Shown: positions 1 to 9,039 of the stretch, piece after piece
How the letters are laid out: every line of letters starts with the position of its first letter
Position numbering within the stretch: the stretch's first letter is position 1
From: Yponomeuta sedellus
Taxonomy: Eukaryota; Arthropoda; Insecta; Lepidoptera; Yponomeutidae
Length of the DNA: 64,000 nucleotides
Reading direction: 5' to 3'
Assembly: GCA_934045075.1 (NCBI GenBank)
Contig: OW203731.1
Location: 15,013,062-15,077,061 of the forward strand
Program-made: the position numbers and the translations under genes
The notes under the pieces: model-generated
What the model was told of the DNA's origin: nothing
The model's database searches: none
Seen by the model: the letters and a program-made list of their open reading frames with translations, nothing else

Positions 1-56
1 AAATAGGTTTTAAATTGTCCTTAGCACGGGTTAGTGCATTAAAAATAAAAATAGCA
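1..56 (+). repeat. T1 SINE tail, cut by window edge
   Basis: This is the 3' tail of the T1 tRNA-like SINE: the motif around AGCACGGGTTAGTGCATTAA, then an A/T-rich end. The tRNA-like body would lie left of the window. The same tail closes the copies at 12644 and 60851. Confidence 0.7.
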
Positions 57-543
57 TTACAAATATCAATTAACGGAACGAAAGAACATTGATTTATTTA
101 ACCCAAAACCGACAATTTAGCGGAAACCGATTAAAAGCTGAGATTCAAGGTCAAGATCATAAAATGTTAAGGTGATTCGGGGTGCTCTAGCGCGCTAACT
201 AGAGCTCTACACTAGAATCTAGAGCCTAGAATCCACACCAAGGACTTTAATCACTTTCCGCCAAAAGCGGCCGTTTTAGCGGAAATCGATTAAAGTTCAA
301 ATCTACAGGTTCACAGATCATAGGTTTTAGCTAGACTGTAAGTCCAAAAAATTGTTGTCACAGTTTTTAAGATTTCGCATGTTCCATTTTAGATGAAAAC
401 GTATTATAGAACAAGTTATGATTTTTTTTCCATTGGTGACGCTAGTAAGCGCCCCGAAACGACTTAACTAACAAAACTCACCTATATGTCCTGCTTTCTA
501 TAAGAACCAAATTGTGATGAGCAATAAACCTTGGAGTTGGCGT
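57..543. other. Intergenic, diverged repeat
   Basis: No coding signal. A motif close to GCGGAAA-CGATTAAA occurs twice (about 120 and 280). The part from about 257 to 475, with a stretch ATTGGTGACGCTAG, resembles 57377-57490, so it belongs to an unnamed dispersed repeat. Confidence 0.4.
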
Positions 544-558
544 AGGTTTGTAACGTGA

Positions 559-720
559 GGGGTGCGATGCCAGATAACCTTCACGTGTACCCCTCCGCTT
601 TCCGTTCCATCTGATTCCATGAACCAGATGGAGGGGCAAGTGGTGGGGTCGGTGCACCCTGAGCGTTAGTCAGTGACTTCTTCTTGTCGGATCTTACTGG
701 CTAACGGCGAATAATCTGGC
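559..720 (+). ncRNA. Candidate HDV-like self-cleaving ribozyme, copy 1
   Basis: All helices of the nested double pseudoknot can be drawn. P1 pairs 559-565 (GGGGTGC) with 654-660 (GCACCCT). P2 pairs 569-575 (GCCAGAT) with 714-720 (ATCTGGC). P3 pairs 577-579 (ACC) with 651-653 (GGT). P4 pairs 664-674 with 696-706, 11 bp with one G-U. J4/2 is GCGAATA (707-713), the same GCGAA as around the catalytic C75 of HDV, which makes C708 the predicted catalytic base. L3 (580-650) is large and has its own hairpin CCATCTG/CAGATGG. The predicted cut lies just 5' of G559, exactly at the target-site duplication, as expected if the ribozyme frees the element RNA 5' end. The fold was done by hand; activity is untested. 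Confidence 0.8.
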
Positions 721-1471
721 GGGAGGGGTCGCGTGGGCCCTGTTTCACTTTGTGGAGCGGGACCCAGGCGACCAACCGAATGAAGGACCGACTGGGGGGG
801 GCGCCGCTGCGCGGAAGCGCGCGTGCCTCGTACCAGTCGGACCAGAGTGGCCGCCGGGACGCGGAGGGTCGGGGGACCCTCCGCGTCCATCACGGCGGGC
901 CGGAAGGCGCCCTTGCGTGTTCCGAGGGTGCCTTCTGGCACGGAGGGGGCCCGCGCGGTCGCTCACCGCCTTCTCTGCTTTCAGAGAAGTGCTGGTGGGC
1001 GACGTGACGGGCCTCGCGTTTGGGGCGTGTGGGGGCCAACAGGACATTGGCCCCCATGCGCCCCAACGGGGAGGTGCGCCGCCCTCCTCTAACCCCATTG
1101 GACCACACAACAATGGGATGGAGGGGGCGGCGCGTTGGGGCGTGTGGTGGCCAAGGGGTTCGCACTTGGCCGCTATGCGCTCCAACGAAGAGATGCGGCG
1201 TTCCCTCGCCCCGTCGTTCGGTCCGATGCGATGGGGCAGGGGCGCCGCCGAAGGAGTGCCCGAAAGGGCGCCCGCAGACGGGGTCGCGGAAGTGTGCGTA
1301 AGCGTCCCCGTGGCCCCGTCCTTTGCGGTGCGGAGGAACACCCCAGGAGTTTTAGTCGGTATACCGCCCTTTTCAGGGCGGGGAGTCCGACATAACCACT
1401 GTGCTCCCCCGAGCCGGTGGTACCCGTAATTGGGGTTTCTCCTGGGTGAAAAAAAAAAAAAAAAAAAAAAA
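559..1471 (+). mobile_element. Non-autonomous GC-rich retroposon, copy 1
   Basis: A 913-bp non-coding element ends in a run of about 23 A (1449-1471). It is flanked by a perfect 15-bp duplication, AGGTTTGTAACGTGA (544-558 and 1472-1486), so both ends are exact. The first 162 bases fold as an HDV-like ribozyme. The GC-rich middle holds two imperfect tandem units of about 115 bp (near 1020-1135 and 1136-1250). The 3' part has a hairpin, CCGCCC-TTTTC-GGGCGG type, near 1367-1382. Several long overlapping ORFs in different frames are by-products of GC content and are not conserved in copy 2. It probably is a short, internally deleted relative (SIDE) or SINE-like dependant of a poly(A)-tailed LINE; the partner LINE is not in the window. 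Confidence 0.85.
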
Positions 1472-1486
1472 AGGTTTGTAACGTGA

Positions 1487-1639
1487 CATTTCAATTAGCA
1501 TGTTCAAACCTCAGTTCTAATGAACAGTAGGATTTTCGGTTTAATTTCGCGAATTTCCTAATCTGCCACCGCGAACCGCAGACAAGGGAACGATTCAGAG
1601 TGAAACGTGATGAAACTAACACATACTAAGGATTTATGC
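1487..1639. other. Intergenic, nothing recognised
   Basis: Plain AT-rich sequence between the retroposon's right TSD and the next repeat. I see no ORF or motif of note. Confidence 0.4.
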
Positions 1640-1700
1640 TCGTTTATTACATTTTTACAATTTTCCAACGTTTCGGCACTTTTTCACGGCACCTGAAAAA
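1640..1700. repeat. GTTTCGGCAC stem-loop repeat, fragment
   Basis: Carries CCAACGTTTCGGCACTTTTT followed at once by its partly complementary version CGGCACCTGAAAAA. The same unit occurs at 9095-9185, 14410-14525, 15110-15225 and, diverged, at 29840-29912. Confidence 0.5.
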
Positions 1701-1763
1701 TATTTTGATCTATGTTTTAATATAATGATCTATATTTTGATATGGACACCTAGTTTAACGTAT

Positions 1764-2138
1764 CGTCGTTATCAACCCTTGTATGTCCCCACTGTTGGGG
1801 CACGGGTCTCTTTCTGCATCGCAGGAAGGTTAGGCCATACTCCACCACGGGGGCCAAGTCCGGGTTGGTGGAGGATTGTAAGACAGTGGCGGGCCTTCTG
1901 TCAGAAGTTATCAAGCCGCCCATAAGGCCTCTGACATGGCTTTACGACTGCCATTATATGACAGCCGACACCAACGGCTTAACCTGCCTTGCGAAGCACG
2001 GAAGCGCTCGGAAAAATGCCACTAGCGGTAGTCACGGGACGCTCACCCATACCGTACCTGACCGCGCCTGTTGTTGCTTAAGTGATTGATTCCAATCCCT
2101 CGCTTTGCCTAAGCCACGAGCGCTTCATTAGTTTCGCT
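1764..2138 (-). mobile_element. 5S-derived SINE, full length
   Basis: Read on the minus strand, the element starts AGCGCTCGTGGC and soon shows GTTAAGCAACAACAGGCGCG, then GTACGGTATGGGTGAGCG. This resembles the internal control region of 5S rRNA (box A, intermediate element, box C). The body continues through CTAGTGGCATTTTTCCGAGC to a 3' end, CAGTGGGGACATACAAGGG-like, with a short TTGATAACGACG tail. A 13-bp duplication, TAGTTTAACGTAT, flanks it (1751-1763 and 2139-2151), so it moved as a unit. About 18 whole or partial copies lie in this window. Confidence 0.75.
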
Positions 2139-2151
2139 TAGTTTAACGTAT

Positions 2152-2640
2152 ACCGTTCATTAAGTCGCAGTTTTTGTGCTACTTTGAAAAAAACGTTTTT
2201 GATTGATTGACATTAACCGTTTAAAAGGTAACTTATTTTTTTTTTCCTAAAAGTATGATTATGGTTCAGGATGCAATAAATAGCATAAAATCCTTAAATA
2301 GATGTCTATGTGCCTTTAAAATGATTATATGTTTTTCTATTTCACTGTGAAGTTTACTGTACACCGCTGTCAATAACGTAAAACCAACTTCACCGCGTGT
2401 ATCATCACTATGTTTTTCTTCACTCTCACACCAATAATTCCAGCCACGATTTGAAATAACGTCCTCAAACTTAACCAAAGAGCCGCAGAGTGTGCCAAAC
2501 AGCCGTGAGATTGTCACATAAAAGGTCGTTTAATTTGCTGTTTCACTAGCTGCTAATTACAACTTTGATTGCAGCGGCCGCACCGTACGTGGAGCCGGCA
2601 CAGTCAAAAAGTCACAGAAGGACCAAACTTTTACCAACAG
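2152..2640. other. Intergenic with orphan ORF
   Basis: An 83-codon ATG ORF lies on the minus strand (2266-2517; MTISRLFGTLCGSLVKFEDV...). Its residue composition is ordinary rather than low-complexity, so an old exon is possible, but I recognise no family and see no splice or promoter context that supports it. Confidence 0.2.
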
Positions 2641-2904
2641 TACAAATAAATATATGTAAAGATTCCAGAAATGTGTTTTTGGTGAATCAGTACCAATAGA
2701 ACTCGATAAAGGTGAAGGAATAAATCGTAAGGAATTCTGAGTATCGGAGGTGTTCAAATACCTCAGCGATGGATATTGCCAATCTGCAGTGGGCACGCGT
2801 GATAATGAAGGCCAGACTTTCTCTCTGAGAGAAGCGTTGTGACCCGCAGTAACACGTATATAGACTGCTTAATATAAATAAATGATTTCGTTCGTTCGTT
2901 CGCT
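2640..2904 (+). repeat. R-family LINE/SINE 3' end
   Basis: Shows the order CTCAGCG, ATTGCCAATC, GTGGGCACGCGTG, TCTCTCTGAGAGAA, a CCCGCAGT motif and ACGTATATAGAC, ending in (TTCG)n at about 2887-2904. This fixed series of motifs recurs at 5206, 16305, 24178, 26150, 41590 and 46083. I take it to be an RTE-type 3' region. Confidence 0.5.
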
Positions 2905-3014
2905 ATCAACCCTTGTATGTCCCCACTGCTGTGGCACGGGTCTTTTTCTGCATCGCAGGAAGGTTAGGCCATACTCCACCACGGGGGCCAAGTCCGGGTT
3001 GGTGGAGGATTGAT
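2903..3014 (-). repeat. 5S-derived SINE, 3' fragment
   Basis: Only the 3' third of the 5S-SINE is present, from the TGGTGGAG block to the GGGACATACAAGG end. It directly abuts the (TTCG)n tail of the preceding repeat. Confidence 0.65.
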
Positions 3015-3134
3015 TGAAATGTTTTATTGAAAATTAAACTCAAAAATGTCGTGCGTGCATGCAACGACTATAATGAATATTGATAATTGAGAATCGTGTA
3101 AAATGGCGAACCCTGGTTTTGCCATTCTTAAAAC

Positions 3135-3179
3135 AATGCTGATGATGACACGTCTAAATGTGTCATCATCATGAGCATT
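3135..3179. repeat. Short inverted repeat
   Basis: GATGATGACAC (3141-3151) and GTGTCATCATC (3160-3170) form an 11-bp stem with an 8-base loop; AATGCT/AGCATT extend it after a small bulge. No adjoining gene gives it a role. Confidence 0.5.
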
Positions 3180-3385
3180 TACGTTCAATGATTTAACCAA
3201 TTTCTAAGAATTTGTCACTTTTTTGACAAACTAAAATTACCGATTCAAGACCGGCAAGCTTTACTAAATGTAGGACATCTAAAAAGAAGCTCGGAACCGG
3301 GTCGGTACGTGGGTAAAATCATAACTCTTCCTTTGGCTGTGTCCAGTCAGGTATCAGTCTACAGTTTAATATGACCTGTCATCTA

Positions 3386-3771
3386 AAGGCCTGCGCAGAC
3401 GAGGGACTATCCCCCGGGTACTTTTTTGTCTGTCGATATAGATCTGTTATAAATTGTATCGACGACGACGACGACGCACTAAAAGTACCCCGTACAAAAA
3501 GTCCCTCAAGTTGCCGAGGACATCAAAAGACCGGACTGGCAGAAGCTCGGTGTTTTCTTTTAAAACGACTTTTATTTTCAACTTCATGTAAATTACAACA
3601 CAATGTAATCTCAGAATATTTGCTTCCATAGCCTACGCTTCACTCAATTTCCGGAGAACAAATGACCACACACCGTAGGCGTTGAATCCGTGACAAGTAC
3701 TCGGAGGCCATTACGATTCAGGGACTTTTGGCCCTTGAGGACAAAAGTCCCTCGTCTGCGCAGGCCTTAAA
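3386..3771. mobile_element. MITE family M2, copy 1
   Basis: The ends are inverted: AAGGCCTGCGCAGACGAGGG at 3387 and CCCTCGTCTGCGCAGGCCTT at about 3750-3769. The inner side of the right end repeats the palindromic GGGACTTTTG/CAAAAGTCCC. No transposase is encoded. A shorter copy lies at 57042-57169. The superfamily is not determined. Confidence 0.7.
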
Positions 3772-4275
3772 CTTTGTTTAGGGCTGGCCTTACACAATGT
3801 TCAAACGGTCCACACATTTATTGGGCTGATACTTTTGCATGCGCGAACGGCCAATTATTGTATTGGTTTCTGTTCTGGTCAGCACTTGGCTATATGCGGT
3901 TTTGTGATGCCTATTTTGTTTCTGCCCGATTTATTAGCTCGAAATATTTCATTTTTCTTTACATTACTCACCCTTTGTGAGCATCCGAGCTTGATTACTT
4001 TCAAAATTACATGTTGAGGCAGTAATCCCGCGGATTAATTACGTTTCGAAAAATAGTACAAAGGATTTTTTTCTATTTTGATATCGTACTCGTATCTAGC
4101 AGTTTTTCATTAAAAATGTGAGGTTAGTGATACCATGTCCAATAAGAAGAATACGTCAAAGAGATGATTCTTTTTGACGTATTCGCTAAATATCTTTTAT
4201 TAAGAAAGTTTTTAAATCAGTAACTCGAGTCGCTGAACGCAGGTTTTTATAAATGTATTATTATTATTTCGCATT
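3772..4275. other. Intergenic, nothing recognised
   Basis: AT-rich sequence with short overlapping ORFs that carry no recognisable domain. Confidence 0.35.
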
Positions 4276-4551
4276 GAAGCGCTCGTGTGCTAGTGACACC
4301 GAGTGATTGGAACCAATATTGCTTAACCAATTATTTAGGTTAAGCAACCACAGGTGCGCTCAGGTGCATAATGGGTGACCATCCCGTGACTACCGCTAAT
4401 GGCATTTTTCCGAGCGCTGTCGTGCTTCGCAAGGCACGTTAAACTGTTGGTGTCGGCTGTCATGTAATGGCAGTCGTTAAGCCATGTCATCAAAAGCCTT
4501 ATGGAAGGTTCATAATTTTTAACAGTAAGGCTTGCCATTATCTTACAATCC
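4276..4551 (+). mobile_element. 5S-derived SINE, split by an insertion
   Basis: A plus-strand copy from the 5' AGCGCTCGTG start, with box A-like GTTAAGCAACCACAGGTGCG and box C-like ATGGGTGACC, up to the block TTATCTTACAATCC. It is then broken by the ribozyme-bearing retroposon and resumes at 5179 with the duplicated target and the next SINE block (CTCCACCAACC). The rest of its 3' end is missing. Confidence 0.75.
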
Positions 4552-5178
4552 TTTTTTTTTTTTTTCACCCAGGAGAAACCCCAATTACGGGTACCACCGG
4601 CTCGGGGGAGTGGTTATGTCGGACTCCCCGCCCTGAAAAGGGCGGTATACCGACTAAAACTCCTGGGGTGTTCCTCCGCACCGCAAAGGACGGGGCCACG
4701 GGGACGCTTGCGCACACTTCCGTGACCCCGTCTGCGGGCGCACTTTCGGGCACTCCTTCGGCGGCGCTTCTGCCTTGTCGGTGCTCGACGACGGGGCTAG
4801 AAAACGCCGCATCTCTTCGTTGGAGCGCATAGGGGCCAAGTGCGTATGATCTTGGCCCCCACACGCCCCAACGCGCCGCCCCCTCCATCCCATCGCGACC
4901 CGGTCGATGAGACGGGGAGGGCGGCGCATCTCCTCGTTGAGGCGCGTGGGGGCCCACGCACCCCGGTCCCCACACGCCCCCGCTCCACAAAGTGAAACAG
5001 GGCCCACGCGACCCCTCCCACCAGATTATTCGCCGTCAGCCAGTAAGTTCCGTTAACAACTTACTGACTAACGCTCAGGGTGCACCGACCCCACCACTTG
5101 CCCCTCCACCTGGTTCATAGAATCAGATGGAACGGAAAGCGGAGGGGTACACGTGAAGGTTATCTGGCATCGCACCCC
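4552..5178 (-). mobile_element. Non-autonomous GC-rich retroposon, copy 2
   Basis: A 627-bp minus-strand copy has the same first base block (GGGGTGC) and the same 3' end before the poly(A) tail (poly-T at 4552-4564 on plus) as copy 1, but a shorter middle. A perfect 15-bp duplication, ATTATCTTACAATCC, flanks it (4537-4551 and 5179-5193). Two copies sharing both termini show that this is a defined element and not a randomly 5'-truncated LINE. It lies within a 5S-SINE, so it is the younger of the two. Confidence 0.85.
5020..5178 (-). ncRNA. Candidate HDV-like ribozyme, copy 2
   Basis: On the minus strand P1 is 5178-5172 with 5083-5077. P2 is 5168-5162 (GCCAGAT) with 5026-5020 (ATCTGGT, closing G-U). 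P3 is 5160-5158 with 5086-5084. P4 is 5073-5058 with 5049-5034, 16 bp, longer than in copy 1. J4/2 is again GCGAATA (5033-5027). Differences from copy 1 inside P2, P4 and the L3 hairpin leave G-U or Watson-Crick pairs, so pairing is kept although the sequence drifts. Confidence 0.8.
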
Positions 5179-5205
5179 ATTATCTTACAATCCTCCACCA
5201 ACCTG

Positions 5206-5405
5206 GACTTAAAGTTATGTACATTTGTGAAGTTATAGTGGCAATAGTACTCGTCAACCGTAAAGAAACCCATCATGAGAAAACCTGAGTGTCTGCGGTA
5301 TTCAAATAACTCAGCGCTTGAAATTGCCAATCCCCGGTGGGCCCGCGTGGTAATTAAGTCCATAATCTCTCTCTGAGAGAAGGCTTGTGCCCTGCAGTGG
5401 AAAGT
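5206..5405 (+). repeat. R-family 3' end with T4-type lead-in
   Basis: Begins with TTGTGAAGTTATAGTGGCAA (the T4 SINE 3' module), then AACCCATCATGAG, CTCAGCGCTTG, ATTGCCAATCC and TCTCTCTGAGAGAAGG up to CCTGCAGTGG. It is diverged and non-coding. Confidence 0.5.
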
Positions 5406-5898
5406 TTGTGTGCTACATGAAACAAAGAGTTTACGGAACCGGTGTACTTTTCTAGAGGGCTTAAACGTCCTCCGGACAGAACTGACATTGGAAAGGAAAC
5501 TCCTTTGTTGGAAAAGCTGATTGTAATCGTCTAGCGGCCGAGGGCACGCGCGGCTGTACGGTTCCGATTGTAAAGTCCTATTTAGGGACACAGGAACTGC
5601 CACAAAAAGGAAATACCGTTAACACTCACATAAAAATTAAATGGAATATTTTTACGACCAATAAATAAATACTGACTATGACGGACCACCGTTGCATGGC
5701 GCAAGTGTACTGCACTATATTTTCAAATTGCAATCAAAGTTTATAGATTCATAAACCCGTTCAATTTAGAGGTGTTGTTTGACTATACAGAATGTTACCG
5801 TAAACTATCGAGTCAATAGAAAACTTCGATCGAGCGTGTACTTAAAAGAAGGCATGATATAACGGAATCGGAGCTAGAAGTCAATCGATATCGATATC
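5406..5898. other. Intergenic, nothing recognised
   Basis: No domain. An apparent 147-codon ORF on the minus strand (5160-5603) spans the ends of three different repeats and is therefore chimeric. Confidence 0.4.
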
Positions 5899-5983
5899 CA
5901 CACTTTTATGTCCCCACTGTGTGGGCAAGGGTATTTGCCTGCATCGCAGGAAGGTTAGGCCATACTCCACCACGGGGGCCATT
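5899..5983 (-). repeat. 5S-derived SINE, 3' fragment
   Basis: Only the last 85 bp of the SINE remain: CATACTCCACCACGGGGGCC back to ATGTCCCCACTG. Confidence 0.6.
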
Positions 5984-6214
5984 AGAAGCTAGAAATCATT
6001 TGTAGCTATAGTCAATTTTAAAATAGTGCATTTCATATAATTTAAGTTCAGTAGTAGCAAGTTCCATTTAATATTTTGTTTTATAAGAGTTAATTATTAC
6101 CTGTTATCCTAACTTTAAATAGACGCAGCCAAATCGTCTGTACATATGTCCTTACAATAAAGGTGACGTCGCTTAAGTCGCTTCTCATTGAAACTTTGCT
6201 CTACCCGTTTTTTT

Positions 6215-6270
6215 AAGCCGGGTTGACACTTGACCCAGTCACGCCTGATGGTAAATGAAGACGAAATCGA
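6215..6270. repeat. CACGCCTGATGG repeat
   Basis: Contains TTGACACTTGACCCAGTCAC followed by GCCTGATGGTAAATGAAG. Close copies lie at 30868-30922 and, inverted, at 54038-54093. It probably is a piece of one dispersed repeat. Confidence 0.4.
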
Positions 6271-6302
6271 ATAAGTTATCTATTAAATGCCTTTTAAATA
6301 AT

Positions 6303-6490
6303 ATCCATCCATCCATCCATTTCAGCCTATTGTAGTCCACTGCTGGACATAAGCCTCCCCTAGAGTGCGCCACAAGACCCGATCTCCCGTTTTGTCCATC
6401 CTGTCACCACCAGCCCCCTTTTTCAGGCCGTCAGTCCATCTGGCCGGCGGGCGTCCTACACTACGCTTGCCGATATTCAAGATTGCCGCA
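6303..6490 (-). repeat. RTE-like LINE 3' end
   Basis: On the minus strand the sequence can be read toward GGAGGCTTATGTCCAGCAGT and ends in an (ATGG)n tail (ATCC on plus, 6303-6322). A block GGCGGGCGTCCTACACTACG marks the C-terminal coding part that RTE-like ends share (compare 47757-48015). No long ORF survives. Confidence 0.5.
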
Positions 6491-6847
6491 AACAATATCG
6501 CATCGTACTTTTTCAGTTTTTCACTTACAAATTCCGAGACATTTTAGCCTGAATCGCTACTTTGGACAACGGCTTGGACATCCAGCGATGAAATGTGTAT
6601 GTCTTACGTATGCACACACTATGCTTTTATAAGTGTGCCGTTAGAGTGATGGCATAATTAAAAAATATATCGTATAAAGGATGAAATATTTTGAGTAAAT
6701 ATAAAAACAAACTACTCATTATTAACTTAAATAAACATGACATTAAAAAGACTATTGAAGCACTGTAGACGTTTGGTGCTTATAATTTAAGCCCTTAGCA
6801 CCAAACCAAGAATACTAGATAGTATTTTTTATTGTTGTATTCTTTTT

Positions 6848-6942
6848 TTAATACACTAACCCGTGCTAAGGACAATTTAAAAAAAACTATTTAGAGGCTA
6901 AAAATTCCACCCAGAATTTTAAGCCTCTAAATAGGTTTATAA
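6848..6942. repeat. T1 SINE tail, snapback form
   Basis: The antisense tail (AATACACTAACCCGTGCTAA through TTTAGAGGCTAAAAATTCCA) is followed directly by the sense tail (TTTTAAGCCTCTAAATAGGT). The two halves form a hairpin. Confidence 0.6.
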
Positions 6943-7061
6943 AATATTTTTTTTATATTGCACATCATTAGCTCACAAATAAGCCAAAAGGTACTAAATC
7001 TGTATTAAACCGACTTGTTTTATTATGCAATAAGAACTGCCTGTCCAAGATTACACTTTTT

Positions 7062-7205
7062 AGGGCCGATTTCTGACTTAAAAATTTCACTAAGTAAATA
7101 CTTAAGTAACGTTCTGTCACTCTCTTTGCTGAGAAATTCGAAGAGACAGCACTACAGTTAAGTATTACATAGCGAAATTCTCAATTCAGAAACTGCCCTT
7201 AGTCA
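7062..7205. mobile_element. MITE family M1, copy 1
   Basis: About 140 bp with inverted ends: GGGCCGATTTCTGACTTAAA at the left and TCTCAATTCAGAAACTGCCC at the right, and an inner AAGTAAATACTTAAG/TTAAGTATTACAT pairing. Other copies: 42489-42625, 56095-56215, 60745-61183. Confidence 0.6.
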
Positions 7206-7327
7206 TTCTAGAGAGGATAGCTCAGACCCTGCTTAAACTATCCATAACAAACCCAAAGAAATTTGATAAATATCTAACTTTATACCCTAACCGTAAGCAC
7301 TAGTTTCGATTAACTCTCAATTCAGAA

Positions 7328-7475
7328 AATGTCTATCCAAAGGTTGTCTGGAAGAGATCACTTTTAGTGATAAGGCCGCCGTCTGTACTCTTAGGTTAAG
7401 AAATATCTGTGTAATTTCCTTTTTTTATGTACAATAAAGTGTTCTCTATCTAACTATCTATCTATCTAATATCTA
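7328..7475 (+). repeat. CR1-like LINE 3' tail
   Basis: Shows TTGTCTGGAAGAGATCACTT, TTTAGTGATAAGGCCGCC, an AATAAAG signal and a (TATC)n-type end. It matches the 3' end of the LINE at 22095-23277 on the other strand. Confidence 0.6.
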
Positions 7476-7521
7476 ACCTTATAAGCTAATCTTAAGCACT
7501 ATTTTAGACTAACATCGTTGC

Positions 7522-7870
<349 letters not shown>

Positions 7871-8289
7871 TACCTCTAAACACCATTATTTATATTTCTT
7901 TTTCTATCTATCATTTTCTAATATTTAAATTATGTCACACATTTCGAAATTTCCCTCATTTTTCGTCATTACAACTTTACCCAACGACCAGATCTGACTA
8001 TTTACCTGCTTATCCGTTTTTATCCAGTTTTTCTGTTCTTATTATAAAATAACAGTTGAAATTAACTTATATCTACAAATGAAGGAGTTGAAGTCGTTCA
8101 AGTTTTTATTATTTATAAAAGTTATACAACATTACAAGCTTGCTACGTATAATGATCCACCTATGAGGCTAAGTGCAAAAATCTCAGCATGGGTGCGCGC
8201 GAGTCACGTGTTTTGTGGCGCTGAAATGACAATACTTGACAAAGTACGAGTGGTGGAAAGTCGCGACGTGTGACGTTAAAACGCGCGAG
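7871..8289. other. Intergenic, small repeat trace
   Basis: Only 8150-8190 (CTATGAGGCTAAGTGCAAAA) is recognisable: it matches the T4-family 3' region at 25620-25650 and 63065-63080. Nothing else seen. Confidence 0.35.
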
Positions 8290-8294
8290 ACGGA

Positions 8295-8430
8295 TAGTTG
8301 TGCTACCCGGGCAGGTCTGTACAACTACTGATAACTTATCTTTATTAATCTATATATTTTATAATATGCTACCTGGGCCGGTCTGGCCAAATACTGATAA
8401 CTTGTTTTTATGAATATATAGTAAATACTT
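8295..8430 (+). repeat. Diverged tandem duplication, about 80 bp
   Basis: GTGCTACCCGGGCAGGTCTG ... ACTGATAACTTATCTTTATT is repeated as ATGCTACCTGGGCCGGTCTG ... ACTGATAACTTGTTTTTATG. Confidence 0.55.
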
Positions 8431-8621
8431 GAATATTATGTTTACATTAGATTAATGTGTACTACAGTTTATAAAGTTTTACATGCATGATGCGACAACC
8501 TGTAAGTGGGTGAGCAATTACCGTGTTAAGTATGTTTTTTTCTCTATGTGAATGTATTATTGTATCGCCTGTTGGTTGTCCTAATAAAATAAAGTAATAT
8601 AATGTAAAATAACACAAAACA

Positions 8622-8775
8622 AGACGAGACGAGACGAGACGAGACGAGACGAGACGAGACGAGACGAGACGAGACGAGACGAGACGAGACGAGACGAGAC
8701 GAGACGAGACGAGACGAGACGAGACGAGACGAGACGAGACGAGACGAGACGAGACGAGACGAGACGAGACGAGAC
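8622..8775. repeat. (GACGA)n microsatellite
   Basis: 154 bp, about 30 perfect pentamers. SRLVS-repeat ORFs on the minus strand come from it and are not genes. Confidence 0.97.
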
Positions 8776-9039
8776 AAAATAAAATATCATTGAAGTCCTA
8801 CTGCCCTGGCCAGATGTTATGAGTTGGACCTTTAAAAAGTTTAAAAATATATGTCTTGACCAGAGATTGAAGGTGAAGTCTACGGCACACCGAATTATGT
8901 TTACGCGGCTTTTTTATAGTTTCCTGATATAAAACATGTACCTAACTCTATTTTGTGGTTTTATAAATTGGCATATTCCCTACAATTTTAAATATATGTA
9001 CATACTATTGACGACGATATAAACCCTTGGTATGTCTAG

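Noticed and set aside
745..1494. Long overlapping ORFs (up to 249 codons) on both strands
   Set aside because: They lie in the GC-rich retroposon, several frames are open at once, and the frames are not kept in the second copy at 4552-5178.
5160..5603. 147-codon minus-strand ORF
   Set aside because: It spans a TSD, an SINE fragment and an R-family repeat and is thus chimeric; no domain.
8544..8790. SRLVS-repeat ORFs
   Set aside because: Translation of (GACGA)n.
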